Below are positions 1-5,862 of a stretch of DNA of 8,732 bases, one piece after another; position 1 is the stretch's first letter; each line of letters starts with the position of its first letter. The stretch is from NCBI RefSeq assembly GCF_043951915.1, contig NZ_JBINJD010000193.1:1-8732 (forward strand). Reading direction: 5' to 3'. Below the pieces are notes generated by a model, which was given only the letters and a program-made list of their open reading frames with translations, was not told the origin of the DNA and searched no databases. The DNA comes from Alienimonas sp043951915. GTDB lineage: Bacteria; Planctomycetota; Planctomycetia; Planctomycetales; Planctomycetaceae. The position numbers and the translations under genes were made by a program.

Positions 1-64
1 AGGCGGAGCGTTCGTTCACCCGGGGACGCGCCGCCTCGCGGCGACGGCAAACCGCGGCGAGTCC
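1..64. other. Gene-free left edge
   Basis: This short GC-rich stretch lies beyond the tRNA terminator. I see no convincing coding start or end in it. The only structure is a small 6-bp hairpin (29-43, arms CGCCGC and GCGGCG, loop CTC) with no T-tract. Such hairpins are common by chance at this GC content, so I assign it no role. Confidence 0.4.
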
Positions 65-104
65 AAACAAAAACGGCTCTCGAACCGAAGTTCGAGAGCC
101 GTTT
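65..104 (-). terminator. Intrinsic terminator of the tRNA-fMet gene
   Basis: Read on the minus strand, positions 104-90 (AAACGGCTCTCGAAC) pair perfectly over 15 bp with 85-71. The loop at 89-86 is TTCG closed by a C-G pair, the very stable cUUCGg tetraloop. The 3' arm runs into a broken T-run (TTTTTGTTT), as expected of a Rho-independent terminator. It begins six bases after the last base of the tRNA, so it most likely ends the tRNA transcript. The stem is nearly symmetrical, with AAA on the other side, so some activity on the plus strand is possible. Confidence 0.88.
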
Positions 105-109
105 CAAAG

Positions 110-183
<74 letters not shown>

Positions 184-230
184 TCATTGGGTGCCGCGAT
201 CGCTTCCGGGGAAGTCGCTCGCGGGTCAAC

Positions 231-258
231 ATCCTAACCCACGGACGCGGATCGGCAA
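231..258 (-). promoter_or_regulatory. Candidate sigma70-type promoter for tRNA-fMet
   Basis: On the minus strand there is TTGCCG (258-253) as a -35 element, a 16-nt spacer, and TAGGAT (236-231) as a -10 element. Transcription would start near 224 and give a leader of about 40 nt before the tRNA. It lies in the 106-bp gap between the second nucleotidyltransferase gene and the tRNA, the only place a separate tRNA promoter could be. It is a motif match by eye, in GC-rich DNA where AT-rich hexamers are scarce. Read-through from the upstream operon is also possible. Confidence 0.45.
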
Positions 259-289
259 CCGAGGTTCGCGCGAAAAATTCCGATCCGCC

Positions 290-1072
290 TCAGATCGTCC
301 CCGCCCGCAGGCGCCAGAGGAGGTCGTCCAGCCCCGCGGCGGCCGTCGGCTCCTCGGGCAGCGTCGAGCGATCGCGGGCCGTCTTCAAGTTCTCCTCCAG
401 TCGGTCGAACGCGGCTTCATGCGCCGCGGCCTCGGCGGCGGAAAGCGTCTCCCGCTCCGCCCCGGCCCGCTTTCGTTCGATCAACTCCGCCACCCCGGCC
501 TGCGGGCGGGCGGCCAGCAGCGTGGGCAGGTTCGCCTCGACCACGCCCGTTTCCATCAGGTGAACGCCGGTCAGCAGGATGCGGTAGAGGTACAGCGCCG
601 GCTTCAGTTGCGGCGGGTCGTGCCTGGCGAGCAGTTTCCGCTGCGTGCGGGCGAAGCCGAGGTAGTGGCGGGCGTGCCCGCGGGTGACGCACCCGGCCGC
701 CAACGCCCGCAGTTCCTCCAGCGCGACGCCGCCCTGCACTACCAACGACGAGAGGACCTGTTCCAACACGTACCCGTTCGGCCGCAGCATCAGGGCGAAG
801 AACTTGGCGGCGTCGTGGGTGACGAGGTCGACCTCCAGCCCGGCGACGACCCCCGTCGTGTCGACCGTGTCCCGCGGCTTGCCTCGACGGCGGGGGACCC
901 GTTCGCCGGGGGGCAAAAGGTGGACGCCGCGGAGGTCCACGTCGCTGTCAGCCGACGGAAAGCCGTACAGATGGGCGCCGCTGACGGTGGCGAACGCCAG
1001 CGGATACGGGTGCTCCGCCGCCGCGGCCCGCACCGCGGGCAGGGCCGTCGGGTCGGAGGGATAGGGCGTCAC
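290..1072 (-). CDS. Polymerase-beta-fold nucleotidyltransferase, second copy (COG3541/YcgL-like)
   Basis: A 260-residue protein of the minimal nucleotidyltransferase superfamily. The catalytic core is at residues 31-50: SGAHLYG, then SDVD (D44, D46) and DLRGVHL. A likely third carboxylate, D82, lies in the strand LEVDLVTHD. The C-terminal half is helical and resembles the helical tail of COG3541 proteins. The usual Gly-Ser of the core is Gly-Ala here (G32-A33). I read the start as GTG at 1072 because it overlaps the stop of the upstream gene (GTGA) and leaves about 20 residues before the conserved core; the only internal Met (residue 95) is past the active site. There is no clear Shine-Dalgarno, so translational coupling is likely. 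The family transfers nucleotides to proteins, RNA or small molecules. The substrate here is unknown; the link to RNA repair is inferred from position only. Confidence 0.85.
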   Translation of the reverse strand: MTPYPSDPTALPAVRAAAAEHPYPLAFATVSGAHLYGFPSADSDVDLRGVHLLPPGERVPRRRGKPRDTVDTTGVVAGLEVDLVTHDAAKFFALMLRPNGYVLEQVLSSLVVQGGVALEELRALAAGCVTRGHARHYLGFARTQRKLLARHDPPQLKPALYLYRILLTGVHLMETGVVEANLPTLLAARPQAGVAELIERKRAGAERETLSAAEAAAHEAAFDRLEENLKTARDRSTLPEEPTAAAGLDDLLWRLRAGTI

Positions 1073-1758
1073 GGCAGAGCGTCCGAGTCGGCCGCGCGGC
1101 GGCGGGCGTGAATGAGAAAGGCGTCGACCGCGGCGACGTCCGGTTCGTTCGGCAGCGGGCTGTTCCGCAACGCCAGATCCAAGCCGGACCGCCACTCCGC
1201 CGCGACGGCGTCTACCTCCTCCAGGCTGCGCTCGCCGCGGCGCACGCTCAGCAGCAGGTCGCGGTGGGGGCCGACGTGCACGGGGAAGCCGTCGCCGGCC
1301 AAGGCCTTCGCCCCGGTCGCCAGCAAACGCAGGCAGTGAGCGGCGTGCTTCCAGTTGATCGACTTGCCCGCCTGTGCCCGGCGTTGCAGCTTGGCGAACT
1401 GCTGATCGGCGTACCCGCCGCAGGTCGCGTGCAGACGCTTCGAAAGAAATGCCGTTCGCAGGGCGAGCAATTCCCGCCCCAGCGGCGTGGCGTCCGTCAC
1501 CCGCGGGGTGAACAGGACCTCCAACACGGTCGGGTTGCCCTTCAGCGCCAGCCGGAGGAAGCGGCCCAATTCCCAAGCCATCTCCTCCCGGTCGTCGTCC
1601 CGCAGCACGTCCGGCACGCCGTCCAGCGACCAGTGATCCGCGGCGGCGGGGAGATACACGCCGCGGCGATCGGTGTCGCTGCCCGCCTCTTCCAGCCCGT
1701 AGGCCCGCGAGCCGATGACGACCCGCAGGATCTGGCGGTCGAACAGGGGCGAACGCAT
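1069..1758 (-). CDS. Polymerase-beta-fold nucleotidyltransferase, first copy (COG3541/YcgL-like)
   Basis: A 229-residue protein with the superfamily signature near its N-terminus: GSRAYG at residues 16-21, then SDTD (D28, D30) and RRGVYLP. The third acidic position, by alignment with its downstream neighbour, is E58 or E59 in DREEMAWELGRFL. The segment LKGNPTVLEVLF (72-83) matches LRPNGYVLEQVL in the neighbour, so the two are distant paralogues with different C-terminal parts. Residues 130-160 (KSINWKHAAHCLRLL and following) are helical. The ATG start lies 12 bases after the pnkp stop, with no visible Shine-Dalgarno, and the TGA stop overlaps the next gene's GTG. This tight packing behind hen1-pnkp implies one transcript. 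The nucleotide and the acceptor it uses cannot be read from the sequence. Confidence 0.88.
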   Translation of the reverse strand: MRSPLFDRQILRVVIGSRAYGLEEAGSDTDRRGVYLPAAADHWSLDGVPDVLRDDDREEMAWELGRFLRLALKGNPTVLEVLFTPRVTDATPLGRELLALRTAFLSKRLHATCGGYADQQFAKLQRRAQAGKSINWKHAAHCLRLLATGAKALAGDGFPVHVGPHRDLLLSVRRGERSLEEVDAVAAEWRSGLDLALRNSPLPNEPDVAAVDAFLIHARRRAADSDALP

Positions 1759-1770
1759 CGCAGGACGGTA

Positions 1771-4317
1771 TCAGAGGCGGGGGTCCACCGGCTCGCTCTC
1801 CAGCGCCAGCACAGCGAAGACCGGGGGATGGCCCCGGCGGAGCGGCTCCCGGTTCACGAACCGCGTCAGCGACTCGATCCCCAGGGCGAATTCCCGCAGG
1901 GCCAGCCCGCGCTTCCGGCCCAGTGAGCGGTCCCGCAGGCGCTTCAGGTTCGCCGGGTCGAGGTAGTGCGGGCCGTAGATCAGCCGCAGGTATTCTCGTC
2001 CTCGCACTTTGACGCCCGGCTGTTGGAGGGAGCGTCCTCGCCGGACCGTGAACTCCGCCGGCTTCACCACCATCCCCTCCCCGCCCGCGGCGGTCCGCTC
2101 CTCCCACCAGGCCGTCGCCTCCTCGACGGCGGCGGGGTCAGCCGGGTCGAGGAACCGCCGGGCGGTCCGCAGGAACAGGTCGCCGCCGGCCTCGTACAGC
2201 CGGTCCAGCCGTTCGAGGTGCCAGCGGTGCGGCCGGGTGTGGTTGACGCTGCCCTCATGCGCGAGCAGGTGGAACGGCGCGAGCCGCACGCCGTCCAGAC
2301 CGTCGGCCTCCGCGACGTACTGCCGGAGGGCGTCGCGGTAGCGGAGCAGATCGCGCTCCCGGCCGCGGAGCCGAACGGCGTCTTCGGCGAGGTCGACGCC
2401 GCGGGTGCTCGCCCGCTCCAACGCCTCCGCGGCGGCCGCCGTCGCGGCGAGCCCGGCGGCGGCCGTGGGGGCGAAGGCGCTGCGGATCAGGGCGTCCGCC
2501 TTCAGGTTCCACGGCAGCAGTTCCGCGTCGAGGCAGAGCCAACCGGTGTCCAGTTCCTCCCACAGCCCCGCCGCGGTCGCGGCGTCTCGGACGCGAGCCA
2601 GGAACGCTTCGTGGACCGCCGGGTCGTTGAAGAACCGGCGGCCGGTCCGCGTCCAGCACTCGCCGAGCGAACCGTCGGGGACGCCGAACCGCTCCGCGGC
2701 GGTCGCCGCGTCGCGGCAGACGACCAGCACGGCCCGGCTGCCCATGTGCTTTTCCTCGCACACGACCTCCCCCACCCCGGCCGCGGCGTAGTCGGCGAAG
2801 GCTTCGGCGGGGTGTTCGAGGAAGCCGTCCCGCTTGGCGGTCGCGCAGGGGCTCATCGTCGGCGGGAGGTGGATCAGCCACCGCGGATCGACGTCGTGGC
2901 GGGCCATCGTCTCCAGCGCCGCCGCCGCCTGCTCCGCCCGCACGGTGACGCGGCCCATCAACCCCGTCTCGACGCCGCTTTTGCCCAGCAAGTCGGCCGC
3001 GTCCGGCAGGACCCCGCCGGCGGGGTCGTCGGGAAACGGCGAGGGCAGCGGAGAGGCGCGTTCGTAGTGCGTGCGGCGGGCCGGCACGCTGACGATCTCC
3101 CGCTCGGGCCACCGCAGGGCCGACAGTCGCCCGCCGAACACGCAGCCGGTGTCGAGGTTCAGCACGTTGTTCCGCCACACCGCCGCGTTCACCGCGACGT
3201 GCCCGTGGGCGACCGCCGCGGCCCCGCCGTAGTCGGCGGCCCAGTCGAGGCGCTCCGGGAAGCCCTCCTCCGTCAGTCGCCCGGTCGTGTCGCCGTAGAG
3301 GCAGAACTCCCGCACCGCCCCGCCGGCCCGGCCGTGCATTCCCTCCGGCAAGCCGGCGTGCGCCGCGATCAACCGTCCCTCGTCCAGTACCAGGTGCGAC
3401 GGCAGGTCCTCGAGGAACTGCGTCACGGACTCTCGCAGCGACTCCCGCTGCGAGTCCGGCAGGGAGTCGAACTGCGTCAATGTCTCCTCAAGGCCGTGCG
3501 TCCGCCGCACGTTCTTGCCGCGCAACGCCCGGAGCAGCTTGGCGTCGTGGTTGCCGGGGACGGCGTACGCCTCCCCGGCGGCGCACATCGCCAGCGCCGT
3601 GCGGAAGACGCCCGGGCTGTCCGGGCCGCGGTCGCAGAGGTCGCCGAGGAACACCGCCTTCCGCCGCTCGGGGTGGGCGAAGCCGGCGTCGCCCGCGGGG
3701 CGGTAGCCGAGGGCGTGGAGCAGTTCACGCAACTCCTCCAGGCATCCGTGGATGTCGCCGATCAGATCGAACGGCCCGCGATCGTCGGTGTGCCGGCGGC
3801 AGTCCAGCGGCACGCGCTCCACGGTCGCGGCGTCGATTCGCTCCGGCTCCCGCAGGACCCAGGTGCGGCGAAACCCCTCCCTCCGCAGATGCTTGAGACT
3901 GCGTTCGACGCTGCGGCTCTGGTCGCGGATCACCCGCGGGGAGAACCGCCGGTCCTCCCGGCCGGCGTGCCGCTCCAGGCAGATCTCCGCCGGCGGGGCC
4001 AGCACGATGGCGACGGGGACCACGTGATGCTCCCGGGCGAGGGCGATCGCCTTCTCCCGGTCCTCCCGGCGGGCGTGGGTGGCGTCGATCACCGTTAGCC
4101 GGCCGCGCCTCAAGCGGAGGCCGGCGAGGTGGAACAGGGCGTCGAAGGCGTCGGCGGTCGCCGACTGATCCGCCTCGTCGTCCGCCACCCAGCCGCGGAA
4201 GGCGTCGCTGCTCAACACTTCCGTCGGCCGGAAATGCTTGGCGGCGAAGGTCGACTTTCCCGCCCCGCTGGCCCCCACGAGGCAGACGAGCGACAGGTCG
4301 GGTAGTTCGATGTTCAT
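1771..4317 (-). CDS. pnkp: Pnkp: polynucleotide kinase - 2',3' phosphatase - RNA ligase
   Basis: An 848-residue three-domain RNA repair enzyme, close to the roughly 870 residues of Clostridium thermocellum Pnkp. The N-terminal 5'-OH kinase has P-loop GASGAGKST (15-23, K21) and SSDAFR with D38 and R41. The middle domain is a calcineurin-type metallophosphoesterase that clears 2',3'-cyclic phosphate and 3'-phosphate ends: GDIHG (D188, H190), GDLCDRG (D226), GNHD (N256, H257), AHAG (H320), AHGH (371-373) and NLDTGC (D389). The C-terminal ATP-dependent ligase has its likely adenylylated lysine K523 in EEKHMGSRA, then GGEGMVVKP (745-753) and PGVKVRGREYLRLIYGP (767-783). All expected residues are intact, so the enzyme is probably active. 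The start is ATG at 4317, overlapping the hen1 stop (ATGA) and preceded by a strong GGAGGAGG. In this family the ligase step requires Hen1, encoded immediately upstream. Confidence 0.97.
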   Translation of the reverse strand: MNIELPDLSLVCLVGASGAGKSTFAAKHFRPTEVLSSDAFRGWVADDEADQSATADAFDALFHLAGLRLRRGRLTVIDATHARREDREKAIALAREHHVVPVAIVLAPPAEICLERHAGREDRRFSPRVIRDQSRSVERSLKHLRREGFRRTWVLREPERIDAATVERVPLDCRRHTDDRGPFDLIGDIHGCLEELRELLHALGYRPAGDAGFAHPERRKAVFLGDLCDRGPDSPGVFRTALAMCAAGEAYAVPGNHDAKLLRALRGKNVRRTHGLEETLTQFDSLPDSQRESLRESVTQFLEDLPSHLVLDEGRLIAAHAGLPEGMHGRAGGAVREFCLYGDTTGRLTEEGFPERLDWAADYGGAAAVAHGHVAVNAAVWRNNVLNLDTGCVFGGRLSALRWPEREIVSVPARRTHYERASPLPSPFPDDPAGGVLPDAADLLGKSGVETGLMGRVTVRAEQAAAALETMARHDVDPRWLIHLPPTMSPCATAKRDGFLEHPAEAFADYAAAGVGEVVCEEKHMGSRAVLVVCRDAATAAERFGVPDGSLGECWTRTGRRFFNDPAVHEAFLARVRDAATAAGLWEELDTGWLCLDAELLPWNLKADALIRSAFAPTAAAGLAATAAAAEALERASTRGVDLAEDAVRLRGRERDLLRYRDALRQYVAEADGLDGVRLAPFHLLAHEGSVNHTRPHRWHLERLDRLYEAGGDLFLRTARRFLDPADPAAVEEATAWWEERTAAGGEGMVVKPAEFTVRRGRSLQQPGVKVRGREYLRLIYGPHYLDPANLKRLRDRSLGRKRGLALREFALGIESLTRFVNREPLRRGHPPVFAVLALESEPVDPRL

Positions 4318-5804
4318 CGATCCTCCTCCGTGACCGCGTCGGCGGCGGCGAGGCGGGTGAAGATCGCCATCTGCGACGGCGGGCCGAACTCCGTGTGTTC
4401 CTCCCCCAGCGGCCGTCGCTCCACGGCGTAGCGGAATCGGACGGCGACGGCGTCCGTCCACGCGGTGAACTCCGCCCGGGTCCACTCGAACCGGTGGTCG
4501 CCGTGGCGGAGGGCGCCGGCCGGCAGGGCGTCCCAGACGGCGTTGTATTCCCGGTTCGGCGTCGTCAGCACGACGATGCGGGGGGCGGCGCAGCCGAAGA
4601 CGCTCGCCGCGACGGCGTCCAGCCGGTGCGGGTCGAGGTGTTCGATTACCTCGCAGAGCACGGCCGCGTCGAAGCCGGTCAGCCGGTCGTCCCGCAGCGT
4701 GAGCGAACCTTGGATGAGGGAGACCCGCTCCCCCCGGTCGCCGCGGTCGAGACGCAGCCGGTCGGCGGTGCGGCTCAGCAGCGGGGCGGAGACGTCCAGG
4801 CCGAGCAGCCGGGCGAACCGCGGTTCGTCGATTAGCCGGCGGAGCAGCTTTCCTTCTCCGCAGCCGAGGTCGGCGACCGAGGCGATCTCGCGGGCCGGGT
4901 CCGTCAGCACGGCGACGATCGCGTCGAGACGAACTTCGTGGAGCCGCGGGGCCCGGGGGCCGTCGGCGGCGGGGGGCTCCAGGGGCGGCGGTTCGTTGGC
5001 CGGGACTTCGTCAGTCGGGGCGTCGTCGGTCGGGGCGTCGTCGGTCGGGGCCGGGGTCTCGGCGAGGTCGTCGAGCCGTTCGAGGGCGTCGGCGATCAAG
5101 CCGCCCTGCCGTTTCAGGCTGAAGGACACGAGCTTGTCGCGGCGGGGGTGCGACGCCAGCCACTCCCCGCCGCGGCGGAGCAGTTTTTCGACCTCCTCGT
5201 CCCCGACGAAGTGGTGCCGGTCGCCCTCCAGCGCCGGGAGCAGCACCGCGAGGTGGTTGAGGACGGCGGGGATCGGCTGAGCCCCGGTCAGCGACACCCG
5301 GCAGACGGTCGCATCGCCCCACGCCGGGCGGTCCGGGTCCAGCGGCAGGGCGGTTGCGTCGCAGGCGTAGCCGAGCGGCTCCCACGCGGCCCGCACCGCC
5401 TCCGGCCCGCCGCGGCAGGGCAGCGCCGGGAGCGAGACCGTCACCGGCCAATCCTCCGTCAGCCGTTCGACCCGGTCCTTGGCCCGCCCGGCGAGGGCCG
5501 AGTTGAAGCACCGCCCGATCGCCACCGCCAGCAAACTGCCGGCGAGGTACGGCTTGGCGTCGGCGTAGCTTCCGCCGTTCGGCCCCCCGCCGGCCCCGCC
5601 GTGCCGCATGGCCTTGCGGGCCAGCTTGACCGGGTCCGGTTCGAGCAGCAGGCAGACCTCGCAGCGGTCGTCGGTCGCCTCCGGGTAGAAGACGGTCGCG
5701 ATTCCCACCGACAGCTCCCGCCGAAACACCCGCTCCGGGTGCTTCTGGAGCAGGAACCCGAGGTCCGCGGCCCGCGGGGCGGTGGTGGCGAGGGAGAGGA
5801 ACAC
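4314..5804 (-). CDS. hen1: Hen1: RNA 3'-terminal ribose 2'-O-methyltransferase
   Basis: A 496-residue protein with the bacterial Hen1 layout. Residues 1 to about 245 form the N-terminal domain that, in studied homologues, binds Pnkp and activates its ligase; LGFLLQKHPERVFRRELSVG (16-35) and TVFYPEATDDRCEVCLLLE are typical. A Pro/Asp/Thr-rich linker follows (about 250-285). The C-terminal SAM methyltransferase has motif I VADLGCGEGKL (310-320) and metal ligands E385, E388 and H389 in CEVIEHL plus H437 in GDHRFEWTR. Their spacing (E to last H, 52 residues) equals that reported for C. thermocellum Hen1 (E366 to H418). It methylates the 2'-OH of the terminal nucleotide at a break before sealing. 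The start is GTG at 5804, at the point where homologues begin, with no Shine-Dalgarno. The stop overlaps pnkp by 4 nt. Confidence 0.96.
   Translation of the reverse strand: MFLSLATTAPRAADLGFLLQKHPERVFRRELSVGIATVFYPEATDDRCEVCLLLEPDPVKLARKAMRHGGAGGGPNGGSYADAKPYLAGSLLAVAIGRCFNSALAGRAKDRVERLTEDWPVTVSLPALPCRGGPEAVRAAWEPLGYACDATALPLDPDRPAWGDATVCRVSLTGAQPIPAVLNHLAVLLPALEGDRHHFVGDEEVEKLLRRGGEWLASHPRRDKLVSFSLKRQGGLIADALERLDDLAETPAPTDDAPTDDAPTDEVPANEPPPLEPPAADGPRAPRLHEVRLDAIVAVLTDPAREIASVADLGCGEGKLLRRLIDEPRFARLLGLDVSAPLLSRTADRLRLDRGDRGERVSLIQGSLTLRDDRLTGFDAAVLCEVIEHLDPHRLDAVAASVFGCAAPRIVVLTTPNREYNAVWDALPAGALRHGDHRFEWTRAEFTAWTDAVAVRFRYAVERRPLGEEHTEFGPPSQMAIFTRLAAADAVTEEDR
4322..4329 (-). promoter_or_regulatory. 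Strong ribosome binding site of pnkp inside the end of hen1
   Basis: The minus strand reads GGAGGAGG four bases before the pnkp ATG. It lies within the last codons of hen1 (the Glu-Glu-Asp end). It is the best Shine-Dalgarno in the window and supports both the ATG at 4317 and coupled translation of hen1 and pnkp. The other start regions, apart from asnS, show nothing comparable. Confidence 0.8.
5007..5051 (-). repeat. Three tandem 15-bp repeats in the Hen1 linker
   Basis: On the plus strand the unit gtcgtcggtcggggc occurs twice exactly (5022-5036, 5037-5051) and once with two changes (5007-5021). In the minus-strand hen1 frame each unit encodes Ala-Pro-Thr-Asp-Asp/Glu, giving an APTDD-type repeat at about residues 252-266. 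The repeat keeps the frame and lies between the ligase-activating and methyltransferase domains, so it looks like a flexible spacer whose length could vary between strains. Confidence 0.85.
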
Positions 5805-5843
5805 GGGGCGGCGGACACCGGGGGCCGGCGGGGCGTTCGGGCG

Positions 5844-5862
5844 GCGGAGTTCAGAACTCCGC
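5844..5862. repeat. Perfect palindrome spanning the asnS stop codon
   Basis: GCGGAGTTC, a single A, then GAACTCCGC on the plus strand: two 9-base arms centred on the TGA of asnS (5851-5853). As RNA it would fold to an 8-bp stem with a 3-nt loop just before the hen1 gene. There is no T-tract after it on either strand, so it is not a standard terminator. It could slow read-through into hen1, stabilise the asnS mRNA end, or be a protein binding site. It may also be chance, since part of it encodes the conserved Ala-Glu-Phe end of the synthetase. Confidence 0.6.

Noticed and set aside
29..43. A small GC hairpin at the left edge
   Set aside because: It has a six-base stem with no T-tract, in DNA rich enough in G and C that such stems arise often by chance.
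1073..2107. A long N-terminal extension of the second nucleotidyltransferase
   Set aside because: The frame stays open across the first transferase and into pnkp, but the translation there is Arg/Gly/Pro-rich and motif-free. The GTG at 1072 overlapping the upstream stop is the sensible start.
1966..4098. A 710-codon open frame on the plus strand opposite pnkp
   Set aside because: It is antisense to a fully conserved three-domain enzyme. Its translation is rich in Arg, Gly, Pro, Val and Gln without any recognisable domain, as expected of the shadow of a high-GC gene.
4318..4485. An extension of the pnkp frame upstream of its ATG
   Set aside because: The extra residues overlap the conserved methyltransferase end of hen1 and have no similarity to kinase N-termini. 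The ATG at 4317 with GGAGGAGG is far better, and K21 then falls where it does in known Pnkp.
5805..5850. A promoter for hen1 in the gap after asnS
   Set aside because: The 46 bases are almost entirely G and C and hold no -10-like or -35-like hexamer that I could defend.
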